A stretch of DNA of 64,000 bases from Podocnemis expansa (GCA_007922195.1 ML682123.1:872751-936750); one strand, 5' to 3'; shown: positions 23,040 through 34,330, counted from the stretch's first letter. A program made the numbers and translations. Notes: a model not told the origin generated them from the sequence alone.

Positions 23040-23345
23040 CCCAGGTAAAAAGCTTGGAGCCATTCAAAGTGACTCTTTTTGTTTCCAAATCTCCTCAACC
23101 CCTTCCTTTCTATGCTGCTGTATGATTCTCTTTACATCTACCTGAGTCAGGGAGGGCATTTGCACTGCATTGCCCTTGTCAGGCTGAATTCTCCAGCCTC
23201 TGTGCCAGAGATAGTCCTGAGTGTCTGTGCTATGTAACATACTTCGCATCTGTACACATACATGATGCTTCAGGAAACATGATACCATATTACTCATGTA
23301 GAATATGTCATGGGCATTCATAAAGGAACCTTACATGGCATATTT
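23040..23345 (-). repeat. Unclassified repeat 'X', antisense copy
   Basis: Read on the minus strand this matches 29940-30250 on the plus strand: 'ggtttctttatgaaag'-like text, then 'ttaatatggtat', 'tgtgtacag', 'aaatgccct', 'aggt.gaagt.a' and 'agactctttg'. A short minus frame of about 85 codons covers it in both copies, but no domain is recognisable. Origin unknown (possible LTR element body or old LINE). Confidence 0.55.
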
Positions 23346-25239
23346 GGCCTCAAACTGTACAATTACATTGAAAAAGTGAACAGAAAAGTTACATAGATCA
23401 TAACCTAGGAGTGCACAGATGCGAATCTCGTGACAGGGCCTTAAAAACATCTATGGATGGAGATTCCACCATCTCCCTAGGCAACCCAATCCAGTGCTTT
23501 ACCACCCACCTAGAGAAAAAGTTATTCCTAATACCCAACCTAGACCACCCCTGATGCAATTTGAGACCATTGTTCCTAGTTTTGCCATCTGCCACCACTG
23601 AAAACAGCCTAGCTCCATCTTCCCTGGAAAGGCCTTCAAGTAGCTGAAGTCCTCTGTAAAATCACCCTCACTCTTCAATTCTGCAGACTAAACAAGCCCA
23701 CTTCATTCAATCTCAACTTATAAGTCACATGCTTCAGTCCTTTAACAATTTTGTTGCCCTCTACTGGACTCTTTCCAATTTGTCTGCATCCTGTATGTCA
23801 TCATGTTGGGGGCTGGGAAGGCAAAACTGGACAAAGTACTCCAAATGAGGCCTCACCAAATGAGGCAAAATAGAGGAGAATAATCACTTCTCTTGACCTG
23901 CTAGCAGTGCTTCTACTAATGTAGCCCAATATGCCATTACCCTTCTTAACAATAAGGATACACTGTCAACTCAGAATAGAATAGAATCATAGGGTTGGAA
24001 GGGATCTCATGAGATCATCTAGTCCAGATGTGGCCAAACTGCAGCTTGCGAGCCGCATGCGGCTCTTTAAAGAAAAATTGTGGCTTCCAGGGGAGCGCAG
24101 AAGGGAAGGGCGGCATGGCAGGAGCCAGGGGTGAGAAATCTGCAATTGTTGGAGACAGCAGAGAGGCAGGGGCAGGGTGAGAGCCAGCTGCGGAGGAGCA
24201 GCATTGTGAGAGCTGCAGGAAAAAGCAGCCTGGTCAGAGCTAGGGGAGGGGTGGCGCTGTGAGATCAGGCAGGGAAGAAGCAAAGTGGTAAGAGCAGGGA
24301 GAGGAGGGATAGCATTGAGAGAGCCTTCAGGGAAAAACAATATCATTTAGGTGCAGAGACATGTCAGATTCTACAGTTTACCCACACAAAATTAATTCTA
24401 AACTCCTTGACTGTATGTATTATGATAGTCTTTAATTACAAGGTTAGAAGGCTTCAATCTTTGTACAAACTGGATGCACACAGGCAAAATTAAAATAGCT
24501 CCAGCAAGAAGTCTGACCTTCTGAGTGCATGATTTTTTAAATACTTTTCTTTTTTGATACTGTTTTCTGGGTCAATATCTTTAAAACTGGAAACATAAAT
24601 TGATCAAGAGCAAGTCTACAATGAACTACAGATAAGTGATGATAGTCTAGCAATTGAAACTTGAAAAGCAATTGTAAATTAATTTTCTTTTTTAAAAATC
24701 ACCTGGCATTTCCAGATATTGTAATATAATGCAAAATTATTTCTCTTGTATTTCTATTTTGAGAATTAAATAAGAATCATCAGAAATGACTGAAAATTGG
24801 CACAAGTGTGACATCCAAAACCACTGACTACTGTCAAAAGGTTATTTAAAAAAATCTCTATTAATTTAAAGAATGTTACAAGTACTTATTATGGATCATG
24901 GTTCGTTTTCAGAATGCAAAATGATTTGGACTTAGGATAGACCACCACCAATGTTCCCTCTAAGTCGATGATGCAGCTGAGCAAGTTCTGGAGGCAGCTG
25001 AGCAAGTTCCCTGCTGGCTCCCCGACTCTCACTGGGCCCCCTTCCCTACTGCCTGCCAGCTCCCCCAGTGCATCCAACAGCTTGCTCAGCTGTATCATCA
25101 GCTTAGAGGAAACACTGACTGTAAATTAGCAAAAAGCAAGAAAATAGAATTAGATTAGAAATATCTTTCTTCTCTACCCTCCAAATTCACTGGAAGCCTG
25201 AGAGGCAGATTTAGTGATTGAGTTCTTGTCACACTATGT

Positions 25240-25433
25240 CTAGGGGTCTCAAACTCACAGCCCACTAGCCACATGCAGCCTCTAAAGCTATTTTCTGTGG
25301 CCCACAATGACACCATTTTTACCAGTATTTGCAATATTGCTACATGAAAAGGTTTCAGTGGTGCAGCCCTCGGGCTAGTGTACTGGTCCTCATGCAGCCT
25401 GGCCATCATGGTGATTTGAGTTTGAAACCCCTG
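25240..25433. mobile_element. Short hAT element ('caggggtctcaaactc' family)
   Basis: Ends 'ctaggggtctcaaactc' and 'gagtttgaaacccctg'. Flanks 'cactatgt' and 'cacaatgt' match 7 of 8. The interior is the reverse complement of the copy at 12573-12782, with the shared 'aaaggtttcagtggtgcagc'. Confidence 0.82.
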
Positions 25434-26059
25434 CACAATGTCAGACATTAGCCAAATAAAATCTAGCACGCAGGTTAGTCAGAACCAGACAGTAATCCTC
25501 AATTAAACATACTTATTTAAGAATTCCTCCTGATCCTATGATTTAACCCTTCCTGAAATTGTAGAGCCTTTTATCAACTTATTGATATCCCTGTCTCTAC
25601 TGTACAGTTATTAATTTTGTTGCCCATATGACCATTTTAGCAGAGTTTGGAAATTCAGGCTGCCATTTACTGGAACAAGTAGTTTCCCTTCTTTTTCTGA
25701 CAAAGCCCATAATGGACTAGTGAAAAAGGAGGGGTACAATTATACAATGTTGTGAATAACAAGAGAAAAATAGACTAAAAGAACAGAATTTCCAGATATG
25801 TTTTTCTGCTATGTTGCTGCTACTTTATTGCAATGGATTCTGCTTACAACCCTACATAGAGAACATTGTTGCACTTCCTGAAGTTATGAACCAGAATGTT
25901 TACACATAACACTAAACAATCTATCATGAAAGAAACGAAGATGCATTCACATGAACTTGAGTGCAACATATTCTGTGTATTCATACTACGGTGTTCATCT
26001 ATTTCAGGAATGAAGAAGTTTAAAAAACTTGGTTAGGTGGAATCCTATCCTTTCAAGAT

Positions 26060-26335
26060 CCAAAGGGGCAGCTGTGTTAGTCTAGTTCAGTAAAACAAAG
26101 AAGGATCCTGTGGCACTTAAAGACTAACAATTATATTTATTGCATGAGCCTTTGTGGGAGAAAATTCAGTTCATCCGATGCTTTGAAGATGGAGGAACTT
26201 AGGATGCAAGTCTGATGAAGTGGNNNNNNNNNNGGAACTTAGGATGCAAGTCTGATGAAGTGGGATTTTTCTCCCACAAACGCTCACGCAATAAATATAA
26301 TTGTTAGTCTTTTAAGTGCCACAGAACTCCTTGTT
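26060..26335. mobile_element. Fold-back SINE-like element with gap at its centre
   Basis: A forward copy (26060-26200: 'gttagtctagttcagtaaaa', 'cacttaaagactaacaatta') meets an inverted copy (26245-26335: 'taattgttagtctttt', 'aagtgccacagaactccttg'). The arms are complementary, so the element folds into a hairpin about 90 bp long. The assembly gap is at the turn. Confidence 0.72.
26224..26233. other. Assembly gap (10 N) with overlapping flanks
   Basis: The 30 bases before the gap (beginning 'ggaacttaggatgcaagtct') are repeated exactly after it. This is what two unmerged overlapping contig ends look like. Confidence 0.97.
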
Positions 26336-26427
26336 CATTATACTACATACTGGGTGCAAGACAAGTTGCTATGCTGACATCGCTTATTGCTTGCATCAAT
26401 GGCTCTGCGTGTATGTCTGTCTGGGAT

Positions 26428-26560
26428 TGGTTGTGTGTGTGTGTCTCTCTCTCTCTCTCTCTGTGCCTGGGGGAGAGAGAGAGAGAGAGTGTGTGTGTGT
26501 GTGTGTGTGTCTGGGGGTTGGCTTGGGGTGTGTGTGTCTGTCTGTCTGTGTCTGGGGTCG
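26428..26560 (+). repeat. Compound (GT)n(CT)n(GA)n(GT)n microsatellite
   Basis: Successive runs of gt, ct, ga and gt, then degenerate 'gtctgtctgt'. Open frames through it on both strands are low-complexity artefacts. Confidence 0.95.
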
Positions 26561-28899
26561 GCTTTCTGTGTCTGGGGGATTTATTGGTGGGTTCTCCCAT
26601 GTGGGGGGGGGGGGGACACCTGTGTTGAAGGGCTCCAAGGCCAGCAATTACATTCTAACCCTGCAGCAGGGGTAGTTTAAGCAACACCTGGCCAAGAGCC
26701 TTCCCCGCTCATCTGCCAGTTTCTCTGGCCATCCCCAGCTCGAGCTGCTTCTCCACCCACTTTGCTGACTCCCGGCACCTTCCCAGCCAACCCCCCTTTG
26801 TCCCGCTCCACACTCCGCTCCCCCGAAAGCCCCCCCTTCCTCCTTGTCTAACCTCTGGAGCCGCTTCCTGGCCACGCGCTGCTGCAGCCCCCAGCATGCT
26901 GAGGATGGGAAATTTCAAACTGCTGTAGGCTGACGCAGCTGCCTGCCAGCCAGAAGACTGTGTCTTCCAGCTGGCTAGGCTCCGTGGCTGCCGGCGGTGG
27001 TGCGCTGCTGGCAGTGATTGCTGCGCCACTGAGTGATTTCTGCTGCGCGTGGGTGCACGTGCGCAGCTTAGAGGGAACACTAACCACCACTACTGAAAAC
27101 TGGCTTTAGGAAAAAAATTCCTTAAGTCCATTGAACAAGTGGGCCTGAGACATCAGTGTGTTATCTGTTTGCAGAAGGAACTGCTAATACATTTATTTTA
27201 TAAGAAAATTTAGTTAATATACCTAAGTCAATTACCAAGATAATTTACATTCACTGCAAAGTTCAACAGCAGCACTATACTTCCACTGATTAAATAGCAT
27301 TCAACATGTATTAATTTTTCTTTGTTGTATACCAGCAGTAAAATTCATTTATATTTCAATGCAGTCTTCATAAATAAGTCTATGGGTATCTAAGCCCATT
27401 AGACAAGAGAGTAATTGTTGTGAAGGGCTGAGGACGGAAAATTGTGTTGTAAACTTTCTGAAAAAAATCTCTCACCAATAAAGATTTTACTTTGTATTAT
27501 AAAAACCAAATAATGATATTTAGAATTTATCCAGGGCCTGACCCCAAATTGAATAAACTCAACAGGATTTTTTCCATAATATTTTCTGTGCATGGACTCC
27601 AAAGCACTTCCTGAAACAGGCTCTGACCTTGCACTTTATGTCCCCATAAATTCTCATTGATCTTTTGTGATTCTGAACAGTTGAAAAGGTGTCCCTATGT
27701 GCATCTCTTCACAGGATTAAGATGAGAGCAGGGTTTTCCCTTACTATTACTCTCATTTTAAAATTAATTGTGTCTGATTGAGTCCTCAGACCTTTTGTTT
27801 TCATTGTCCATGAGTATTTTAGTGAACAAGTTTACTGGCAGAAATGTTGGCAGGGAAGCAGGGGCATGGTCAGGGCCTTGGTGGGGTGGGGGCCAGAAGT
27901 GTGGCATGGTTCGGGAGAGCAGAGAAGCAGCAGCGTGGTAAGAGATGGCAAGGAAGTGGCAACGGGGGTTGGGGAGAGCAGCTTGACATGGTCAGAGAGG
28001 TCGTAGCATGTTTAGATTTTCTCATGGTCCCTAAATGCAGCATACTTGTTGTTAAAATAAAATCATTTTACAAGTCCCAAACATGATGTGGAATACTAAG
28101 AAATGAAAATACAAAGGAGAGAAGTTTAAAACTGAACGTAGATTACTTTCAATTTTTGGCACAACTTACTGCTGTAAAGCATCATATTCCACAATGAAAT
28201 TCAAAACATTGTGCAATATTTAGAGATCAGCATCTGAGAGAGCTTTTAGAAGTCACTGCCCAGATTTAAAAAAAACTTGCCACAAGCCTATAGTGTTCTA
28301 CATCTAGCGACAGCAAAATTTTTACTGTATAGGCCTAGTTTCATGGTAACCCGAAATAATTATTAGAATCTGACATTAGTAGGATCAATATTTGCCCTAT
28401 TTTTACAATAAAATTAAAGTGTGCAATGAATTTTAAGCTTAGTAATTTTAGAGCAGGTAAAAATATGTGGTTATACGCCTCAGTGCAGCTCTTGAAGATT
28501 TAATAATTAACTTGTGTGGCTCTTGAGTTCCATAGGTTTAGCCACCCCTGATCTAGTTCAGCCCCCTGGGGTTTGAACCCAGGACTTTGTGCACATAAAG
28601 TGGGTATAGTAGTTACTACTCCTTGGCTTGTTTTCCTCTGTAACCCAGCAGCCCTTTTCCGTACACCTGCTGCCTATTCAGCTCGCTCCCAGTCTGTAGC
28701 AGTGCAGCACATTCTTCCATCCTATATACAGGGCTCTGCACTTGTCCGTGTTGAAACTCATCAGATTTCTTTTGGCCCAAATCCTCCAGTTTGTCTAGGT
28801 CACTCTATCTTCTCCCTGCCTTCCAGCATAACCACCACTCCCCACTGCTCAGTGTCATCTGTGAATTTACTGAGGGTGCATCTGTCCCATCCTCTATAT

Positions 28900-29483
28900 C
28901 CATGGTTCCCAACCTTTGTAAGGCTGGGAACCCCTTTTTAAGTTAAAAAAAATTTGGGGGACCCCCTGTGTGCCTCTGTGGAGTGATGGTGCGCTGCAGG
29001 CAGAATCTGGGGGGTCAGAATCTGGCTTGCGGAAGGTCAGAATCTGGCCTGTACTGCTCTTCTCCTGGGGAGCAGAGTCCATTCAGGCAGGGGCCATGGC
29101 TGTGGCAGCCCCCACTTCCAGCAGGAGAATGGGGCTGCAGCAGCTCTTGAGCAGGGGCAGTGAGCCATAGCTGTGTGCTGCAACCACCACAGCCCCATTT
29201 TCCTGCCAGGAGTAGGGGCTGCTGCAGCCTTGGCTCCTGGCCAGCCCCTTCAGGGGAGTGGGGCAGGCAGCCCCTGCAGGGGAGGAAAGCTGTGCCACTG
29301 CTGGCAGCCGGTGAGTGGCGGCAGCAGACAGCCCTCTGTGGCCCCCCACACTGGGATCCAGCCCCAGTGAGAGCATTGAAGCTGCAACTGGGTTCCAGCC
29401 CTGTGGGGGAGCAGCACCACAGACCCCCTGGAAGAGGTCCCTGGCCCCCTGGGGGTCCATGGATCCCAGGCTGGGAACCACTG
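28900..29483. mobile_element. hAT element ('atggttcccaacctt') inside CR1
   Basis: Left end 'ccatggttcccaacctt' and right end 'aggctgggaaccactg'. Flanks 'ctctatat' and 'ctccagat' match 6 of 8. The 584-bp interior is GC-rich and gives long open frames on both strands with no domain. Excising it rejoins CR1 text 'cctctata' to 'tcattaatgaagatgttgaa'. Confidence 0.78.
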
Positions 29484-29899
29484 CTCCAGATCATTAATGA
29501 AGATGTTGAAGAAAGCCAGCCCCAGCATCGACCCTGGGTTATGCCACTTGTTATTGGCTTCCACCTAGACATCAAGCCTTTGATCACTACTCACTGAACA
29601 TGATGATCTAGCCAGCTTTCTATCCATAGTATAGTCAGTTCATCAGTCTATGCGTCTGTAACTTGCTGGCTAGAAAATCACTGGCAACTGTACCCGAAGC
29701 TTTGCTAAAGTCAAGATATAGCATGTCCACTGCTTTCCTCGCAACCACAGAGTCAGTTGTAGAGGGCGATCAGGTTGGTCAGTCATGAGTTGCCATTGGT
29801 AAATCCACAGTGACTGTTCCTGATCACCTTTCTCTCCTCCAAGTACTTTAAAATGGATTCCTTGAGGAACTTGTAATGGGATCCACATCTATGCACCCC

Positions 29900-30300
29900 T
29901 GCATTTTGACCTATATGATTTTTTTGTTTACTGTGACTGTATGATTTTATGCCAGTTATGTCATGTAAGGTTTCTTTATGAAAGCTTATAACCTATTTTA
30001 TAGGATTAATATGGTATCGTGGTTCCCTTAGCAACATGTGTGTGTACAGGGGGAAGTATTTTGCACAGCACAGACCCTCAAGAGTACGTCTAGCACAGTG
30101 GCTGGAGACTTACATGATGAAGGGAATGCAAATGCCCTTCCTGGCTCAGGTGGAAGTCAAGATAATCATAGTGCAGCACGGAAGGAGAGGGGTCGAAAGG
30201 GCTTGGAAACAAAGAAAGACTCTTTGAGGAACTTGAGGCTTTTTGTCTGGACAACTCCATTTTTACACACATATGAGAAGGATTGGGCCCTGTCTTAAAA
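29900..30300 (+). repeat. Unclassified repeat 'X', sense copy
   Basis: Second copy of the 23040-23345 repeat in opposite orientation, better preserved. It starts around 'gtatgattttatgccagtta' and ends near 'gaacttgaggctttttgtct'. It lies within the span that interrupts the CR1 copy. Confidence 0.55.
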
Positions 30301-30360
30301 GAGGCAGAGAACTACTATAAACCATCACAGCTAGGCTTGACAGGTGAGATGATAATATTT

Positions 30361-30480
30361 CAAATCAAATCAAAGGGCTGGAAGGGACCTCATGAGATCA
30401 TTGAGTCCAATCCCCTGGGAATTGAACCCAGGACCTTCTGTATGTTAAGCAGCTGTGCTAGCCACTACACTATTTATAGT
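30361..30480 (-). mobile_element. tRNA-headed SINE with CR1-like tail
   Basis: On the minus strand the head reads 'agtgtagtggctagcac' (A-box-like), then 'gtcctgggttcaattcccag' (B-box-like), followed by a CR1-type tail on the other side ('ctcatgaggtcccttccagc'). It is a compact example of the SINE also split at 23973-28625. Pol III promoter activity is inferred from the boxes only. Confidence 0.68.
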
Positions 30481-30488
30481 GTTATTAG

Positions 30489-32004
30489 TGTAACCCTTCT
30501 GCCAGGGCAGGCTGGCAGAACAAGGGCCAGGTTCTATATCTAGGAGTATTCAAGTAATATTACAGCACCAGCTAGCTCAAGCCCTAGCCAGTCTTCTGGG
30601 AAATTATGCACTATTGTCTGTGCACCCTGAAAGGGTAATGCTTCCCCTCTCACAAGCATGAGTCTGAGTGTAGTATACAGAACTTTTAATAGTAGTAAAA
30701 ACAGAATGTAAAAGGCCAAACAACAGAAATCAGCGCTGATCTAGAAAATCAGTACAGAGCAAGGTTCTTAACAACCCACCCCACATAACAGAACATACAG
30801 GACTTAATGGCAAAACCAGCACTGATCTGGGGAATCAGTGCTAATCAGACTTCCAACATGATCCCACATATCGTAACAGCAAATGTAAAATCACTAGCAA
30901 AATCAGCAGTGACCTGGAGAATCTGTGCTAACTAGGTTCCCAACCAATCCTAGGGTCTGTAGGGAGCGTCTTTCATGCCAGCTGTCTGCCGGCACCAACC
31001 ACTGGTCACTCACTCCGTCCACTAGCACTGCCCCTTGGCTCCACCCACTGTCCACCGGCTCCACCCACCAGTCACTCACACCACCCAGCTCACCACTGGC
31101 CACTCCATCTGCTGCTCCTCTTCAGTGATTTCAGCTCAGAAAGTCTGCCTCTCTCAGTGATTTCAGCTCTTAAACCTCAATAGCTGCAAACAGCTTCTTC
31201 CATTAAAATGACAAAGAAAGGCCTCAAAAGAAGCCCTGCCAGATCTATCATTTAACAGTGGGGCTGGGGGTAGGGTGAGGCAAAGGCCTCAAGCATAGCT
31301 CTAGACAGGGGCATCACTGGGGCCTAGCACATGGGGCTCATGCCCCAAATCCCAGTGCCAGTGCCCTGAGTTTTGGAGCAGCCCCTGCCTTTCCTGGTTT
31401 CTGGCTGGAGATCCAGGGCCTGGCTGCCTGTAGTGGCAGCAGCTGCTTCTGGCCCCATCTGAGGCTGGACTGCCTGCAACTGCTGTTTGCTGCCTTGCTC
31501 CTGGCCAGGGATCCAGGCCAGGCTGCTGGCAGCAGGTAGCTGAGGCCAGGTGGGGCCTCAGTGCAGAATTGGGGCCAGAGGTATGGCCTGGGCCAGTGCC
31601 CCAGGTCCTTCCCTGGGGCAGTGATGCTCCTGGCTCCAGAAGTAGCTATACAAACCCCACCCCCATTTCTCTTTTCCAGGCTGAAATAGGCAGTGGCCTC
31701 TCTTACAAGTCTCTTTTTAGCCAAGGGTAGCTTTTATCCTTTAACTATTCCAAACAGATTTGGAACAATCAGAGAGTAGCATACCACCTAAGGCAGTATT
31801 TCATATTTCCCTTCAGTGGAATTACAGATGTTGACAGATCTGTGATCAAATCAACCCCAAATACCATTACCCATATTGCTCTGCACCTATAGTGTATTTA
31901 TACTAATATATTTTTTGTGCTCATGCAAATACTAAACCCATGCTGATTAGTTGCCCCCCCCCCTCCCCGAAGCTGTTAGGCACAGCTTCTAAGCCTGCCT
32001 TACA
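30489..32004 (-). repeat. Solo LTR with perfect 4-bp TSD (ttag), carrying a hAT
   Basis: Starts 'tgtaacccttctgccagg' and ends 'ttctaagcctgccttaca'; identical 'ttag' at 30485-30488 and 32005-32008. Same family as 16869-18184, but longer because of the hAT at 31306-31632. No viral genes are present. Four-base duplications are typical of class I (gammaretrovirus-like) endogenous retroviruses; assignment to that class is inference. Confidence 0.87.
31306..31632 (+). mobile_element. GC-rich hAT element inside the solo LTR
   Basis: Ends 'caggggcatcactggg' and 'ggcagtgatgctcctg'. Flanks 'gctctaga' and 'gctccaga' match 7 of 8. Same family as 5689-6163, 327 bp. It dates this hAT burst as later than the LTR. 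Confidence 0.84.
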
Positions 32005-33146
32005 TTAGTTTAGTACACGTGTTTTACCTTTTATTTTCTCATGGTAGCTTCTGACTAATTTATATTATGATTCTGCACTGATTTGCTATAGTATTACTTC
32101 AAATTGTACTCTGATCAATAAACTAGTATTAGTTTTTCCTAAAGCTGTGCAGTCTTTAGAGGGTATGATGTGAAAGGCTGGGCATGATCCATTTCAGTGT
32201 TAAATGGATGGATTTGAGTCTATGGTGACTGGTGGAGAGCACAAATCTCTGTAAGGCAGAGGCTTCCATGGTGGTATCCATGACTGGGGGTGCTCACTGG
32301 GAGACCATTCCCTACATGACTGGAGAGAGCACACTCACTGCCTGGGACCAGGTACTCGCAGAAGGCCAGAGTGGACTAAATCAGGAGTGAGGTCAACTAG
32401 TTAGGCAGGGTAAGTTGGGGTTCAGTAGTGGAGATCGGGGGGTCACAGTGGCATACCAGACCAGATCTGAGGAGCAGTCTGCCACAGACCTGCTTCATGA
32501 TTTTTTCAGGGCCTGAGATGATGCTGACTGGTTTGTGTTCCCTGGATCCTCTGTTTTCTCTTTTTTAAAGATGGGCACTGTATTTGCCTTTTTCCAATCA
32601 TCTGGGACCTCCCCCGATTGCCATAAGTTTTCAAAGATAATGACCAGTGGCTCTGCAATCATATCAACCAACTCCCTCAGCACTCTCAGACAGGCCTGGA
32701 AATAAGTATGTTAGTGTCCAGGGAGAGCAGCACAAAATGCGCCCTCAAATCAACTTTGTAATTCATGATGTGAAAATAATATAAGAAGTAATTAAGACAA
32801 AATATAACCGTATCAGTTATATGTTTCATTCACTTTATACAAATGTACAACATTAAATTTAATATGTTAAACGGACAAAAGATGTCACGTGATGGGCCAT
32901 TTTAAAAACGTGGCTTTGATGTCAATCATGGCCAGAAAGTGTCTCACTGACAACTTCTTGCTGGTGAGTTCAATTTGTAATCCCGCTTGTCTGACTCTAA
33001 ACTCCCTCACTCAGGCTCTCCTGGCAGCGACAGGAATTGCACACATGGGGTTCAAAAGGATTAAAAGGTGGGAAAGGGGCAGTGTGAAAGAGGAAGAAAA
33101 GAGGTCCTGTTAATTGGATAGGAAGAAAGCATAGCTGGAGGTTTCA

Positions 33147-33299
33147 CATTCCACAGGGATAGCCATGTTAGTCTAGTCCAGCAAAAAACCAAGGGTGCCA
33201 TCTTCGAAGCATCTGCCGAAGTGGGATTTTCTCCCATGAAAGCTCATATGAAAAATAAATCTGTTAGCCTTAAAGTGCCACACGACTCCTTGGTTTTTT
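33147..33299. mobile_element. Fold-back (twin-primed) SINE with 13-bp TSD
   Basis: The forward head 'gttagtctagtccagcaaaa' is joined to an inverted remainder ending 'gactccttggttttttg', so 'ccagcaaaaaaccaagg' faces its own complement. Flanked by identical 13-bp 'gctggaggtttca' (33134-33146 and 33300-33312). A 13-bp duplication with a 5' inversion is the mark of target-primed reverse transcription with twin priming, as known for L1. Confidence 0.82.
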
Positions 33300-33314
33300 G
33301 CTGGAGGTTTCAAA

Positions 33315-34330
33315 GTCATCTTCTGGCTAAGAGGCACAAGTGGTAAAATACTTTTCCTAGGAGAATCAGGAAGCACATACACATGGCTGGACTATCCACA
33401 CAAGCAGAGTACATGTTCCGCAGCCCACAAACACACCCAGCTGGTCTACACAATGCTACATTTAGCGCCCTCAATCTCAGGGCACAAACCCTCTCACAAG
33501 CAGGGCACAGACAGACAGACACTCCACCATTATGACACACACTCTGCACCCACAAAATAAGAGGTGTACACACGATGTAGCTACACACGAATACCTACAA
33601 GCAGGCAGGGAGCTAGAGCAGAATAAACACTTGGAGGAGACAGCTTCTCCTTCTCAGGTACCTACAGCATGAACTCTTTTCCTCTAACAATTCCTGTGCT
33701 CTGCACTGAGGAGTCTGGAGGATTCCTCTCAGATAATGTTGCCCGCCCCCCACACACACAATGTAACACTAAGAAGGCAAAAGACAGTTCTTTGAAGAGC
33801 CTGGAGACAAAAGCCCACTGAAAACCTCATTCCCCTGGAAATCTGCACAAACACCCATAGTCTTTCTCCCCCTTTTAAAAAGTCAGCTTCTCCAATCCCA
33901 GTTGTCCTCTAAACCAGCGACAAGGTTCTTTTACACCTTGTGTCCAATCTCAGCAGTGCTCTGAATGGGTGCAGATAGAGCATGAGGTGTTTTGAATTCC
34001 TTTCTAATTAACAAGCCCTCTTTTCTGAGGTGAGCCAGTGAATTAGCCTCTAATGAAGAACCTAGAGCTGATGTAGCTGTGAGTTCCCAGTCCTAACCTC
34101 CCATTAATGCTCTCGCTTCTACATGACTGTGTTCTTTGTGTACCCTGTCCGCTGCACCTGCTCGGACTTAAGTATTTTTGCAGGTAGAGGTCAGGTGATT
34201 TTAATAAGCCTTTCTGAAGTACCTGCTCATGAATAAACACTTGCCCCCATTTAGATGGTACTTAGCGCTCATTGTGCTGGGAAATTGGCCCTTTTCTCAA
34301 AGTCCCTCCATACCAAGACATAACATTCCT
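33315..34330. other. No recognised feature
   Basis: No element ends, domain or known family seen. Candidate unique DNA, though short frames have no gene-like features. Confidence 0.45.

Larger units (their letters stand above)
24949..27082. mobile_element. hAT element with perfect 8-bp TSD, nested in the 4.5 kb hAT
   Basis: Left end 'caatgttccctctaagt' and right end 'cttagagggaacacta'. Flanks 'accaccac' at 24941-24948 and 27083-27090 are identical. A second inward-facing end 'cttagaggaaacactg' lies at about 25102-25117, so the first 169 bp may be a complete short copy. Inside are a hAT (25240-25433), a fold-back SINE with a gap (26060-26335), a microsatellite block and a GC-rich 3' part (26690-27082). 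No transposase is visible. Confidence 0.68.
24025..28550. mobile_element. 4.5 kb hAT element with 8-bp TSD
   Basis: Left end 'cagatgtggccaaactgcag' and right end 'taggtttagccacccctg' are imperfect inverted repeats. Flanks 'atctagtc' (24017-24024) and 'atctagtt' (28551-28558) match 7 of 8. The length would fit an autonomous hAT, but nested insertions account for over 2 kb and no transposase domain is readable in the AT-rich remainder. Confidence 0.82.
23973..28625 (-). mobile_element. tRNA-headed SINE with CR1-like tail, split by hAT
   Basis: The tail (23975-24024: 'aatcatagggttggaaggga', 'tctcatgagatcatctagtc') and head (28551-28625: 'gggtttgaacccagga', 'gtagttactact') join when the hAT at 24025-28550 is removed. 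On - the head has a B-box-like 'gggttcaaacccc' and an A-box-like region. The same architecture is intact at 30361-30480. This is the known layout of a SINE borrowing the 3' end of CR1 for reverse transcription. Confidence 0.65.
23400..32700 (-). mobile_element. One antisense CR1 LINE copy split by nested insertions
   Basis: Pieces 23400-23972, about 28630-28891, 29484-29876 and 32488-32695 read in canonical antisense CR1 order. At 29876 the text stops at 'gattccttgaggaac' and at 32488 resumes with 'cctgcttcatgattttt', which adjoin in CR1. The last piece encodes reverse-transcriptase text on - (about 32520-32690: 'VDMIAEPLVIIFENLW', 'SGEVPDDWKKA', 'PIFKK'). CR1 ORF2 carries an endonuclease and RT; only broken RT and downstream parts remain here. 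Confidence 0.78.

Noticed and set aside
26316..26680. Cys/Val- and Thr/His-rich small proteins
   Set aside because: Translations of a gt/ct/ga microsatellite.
29015..29597. Frames up to 190 codons
   Set aside because: They lie inside a hAT insertion in CR1 and mirror each other on the two strands.
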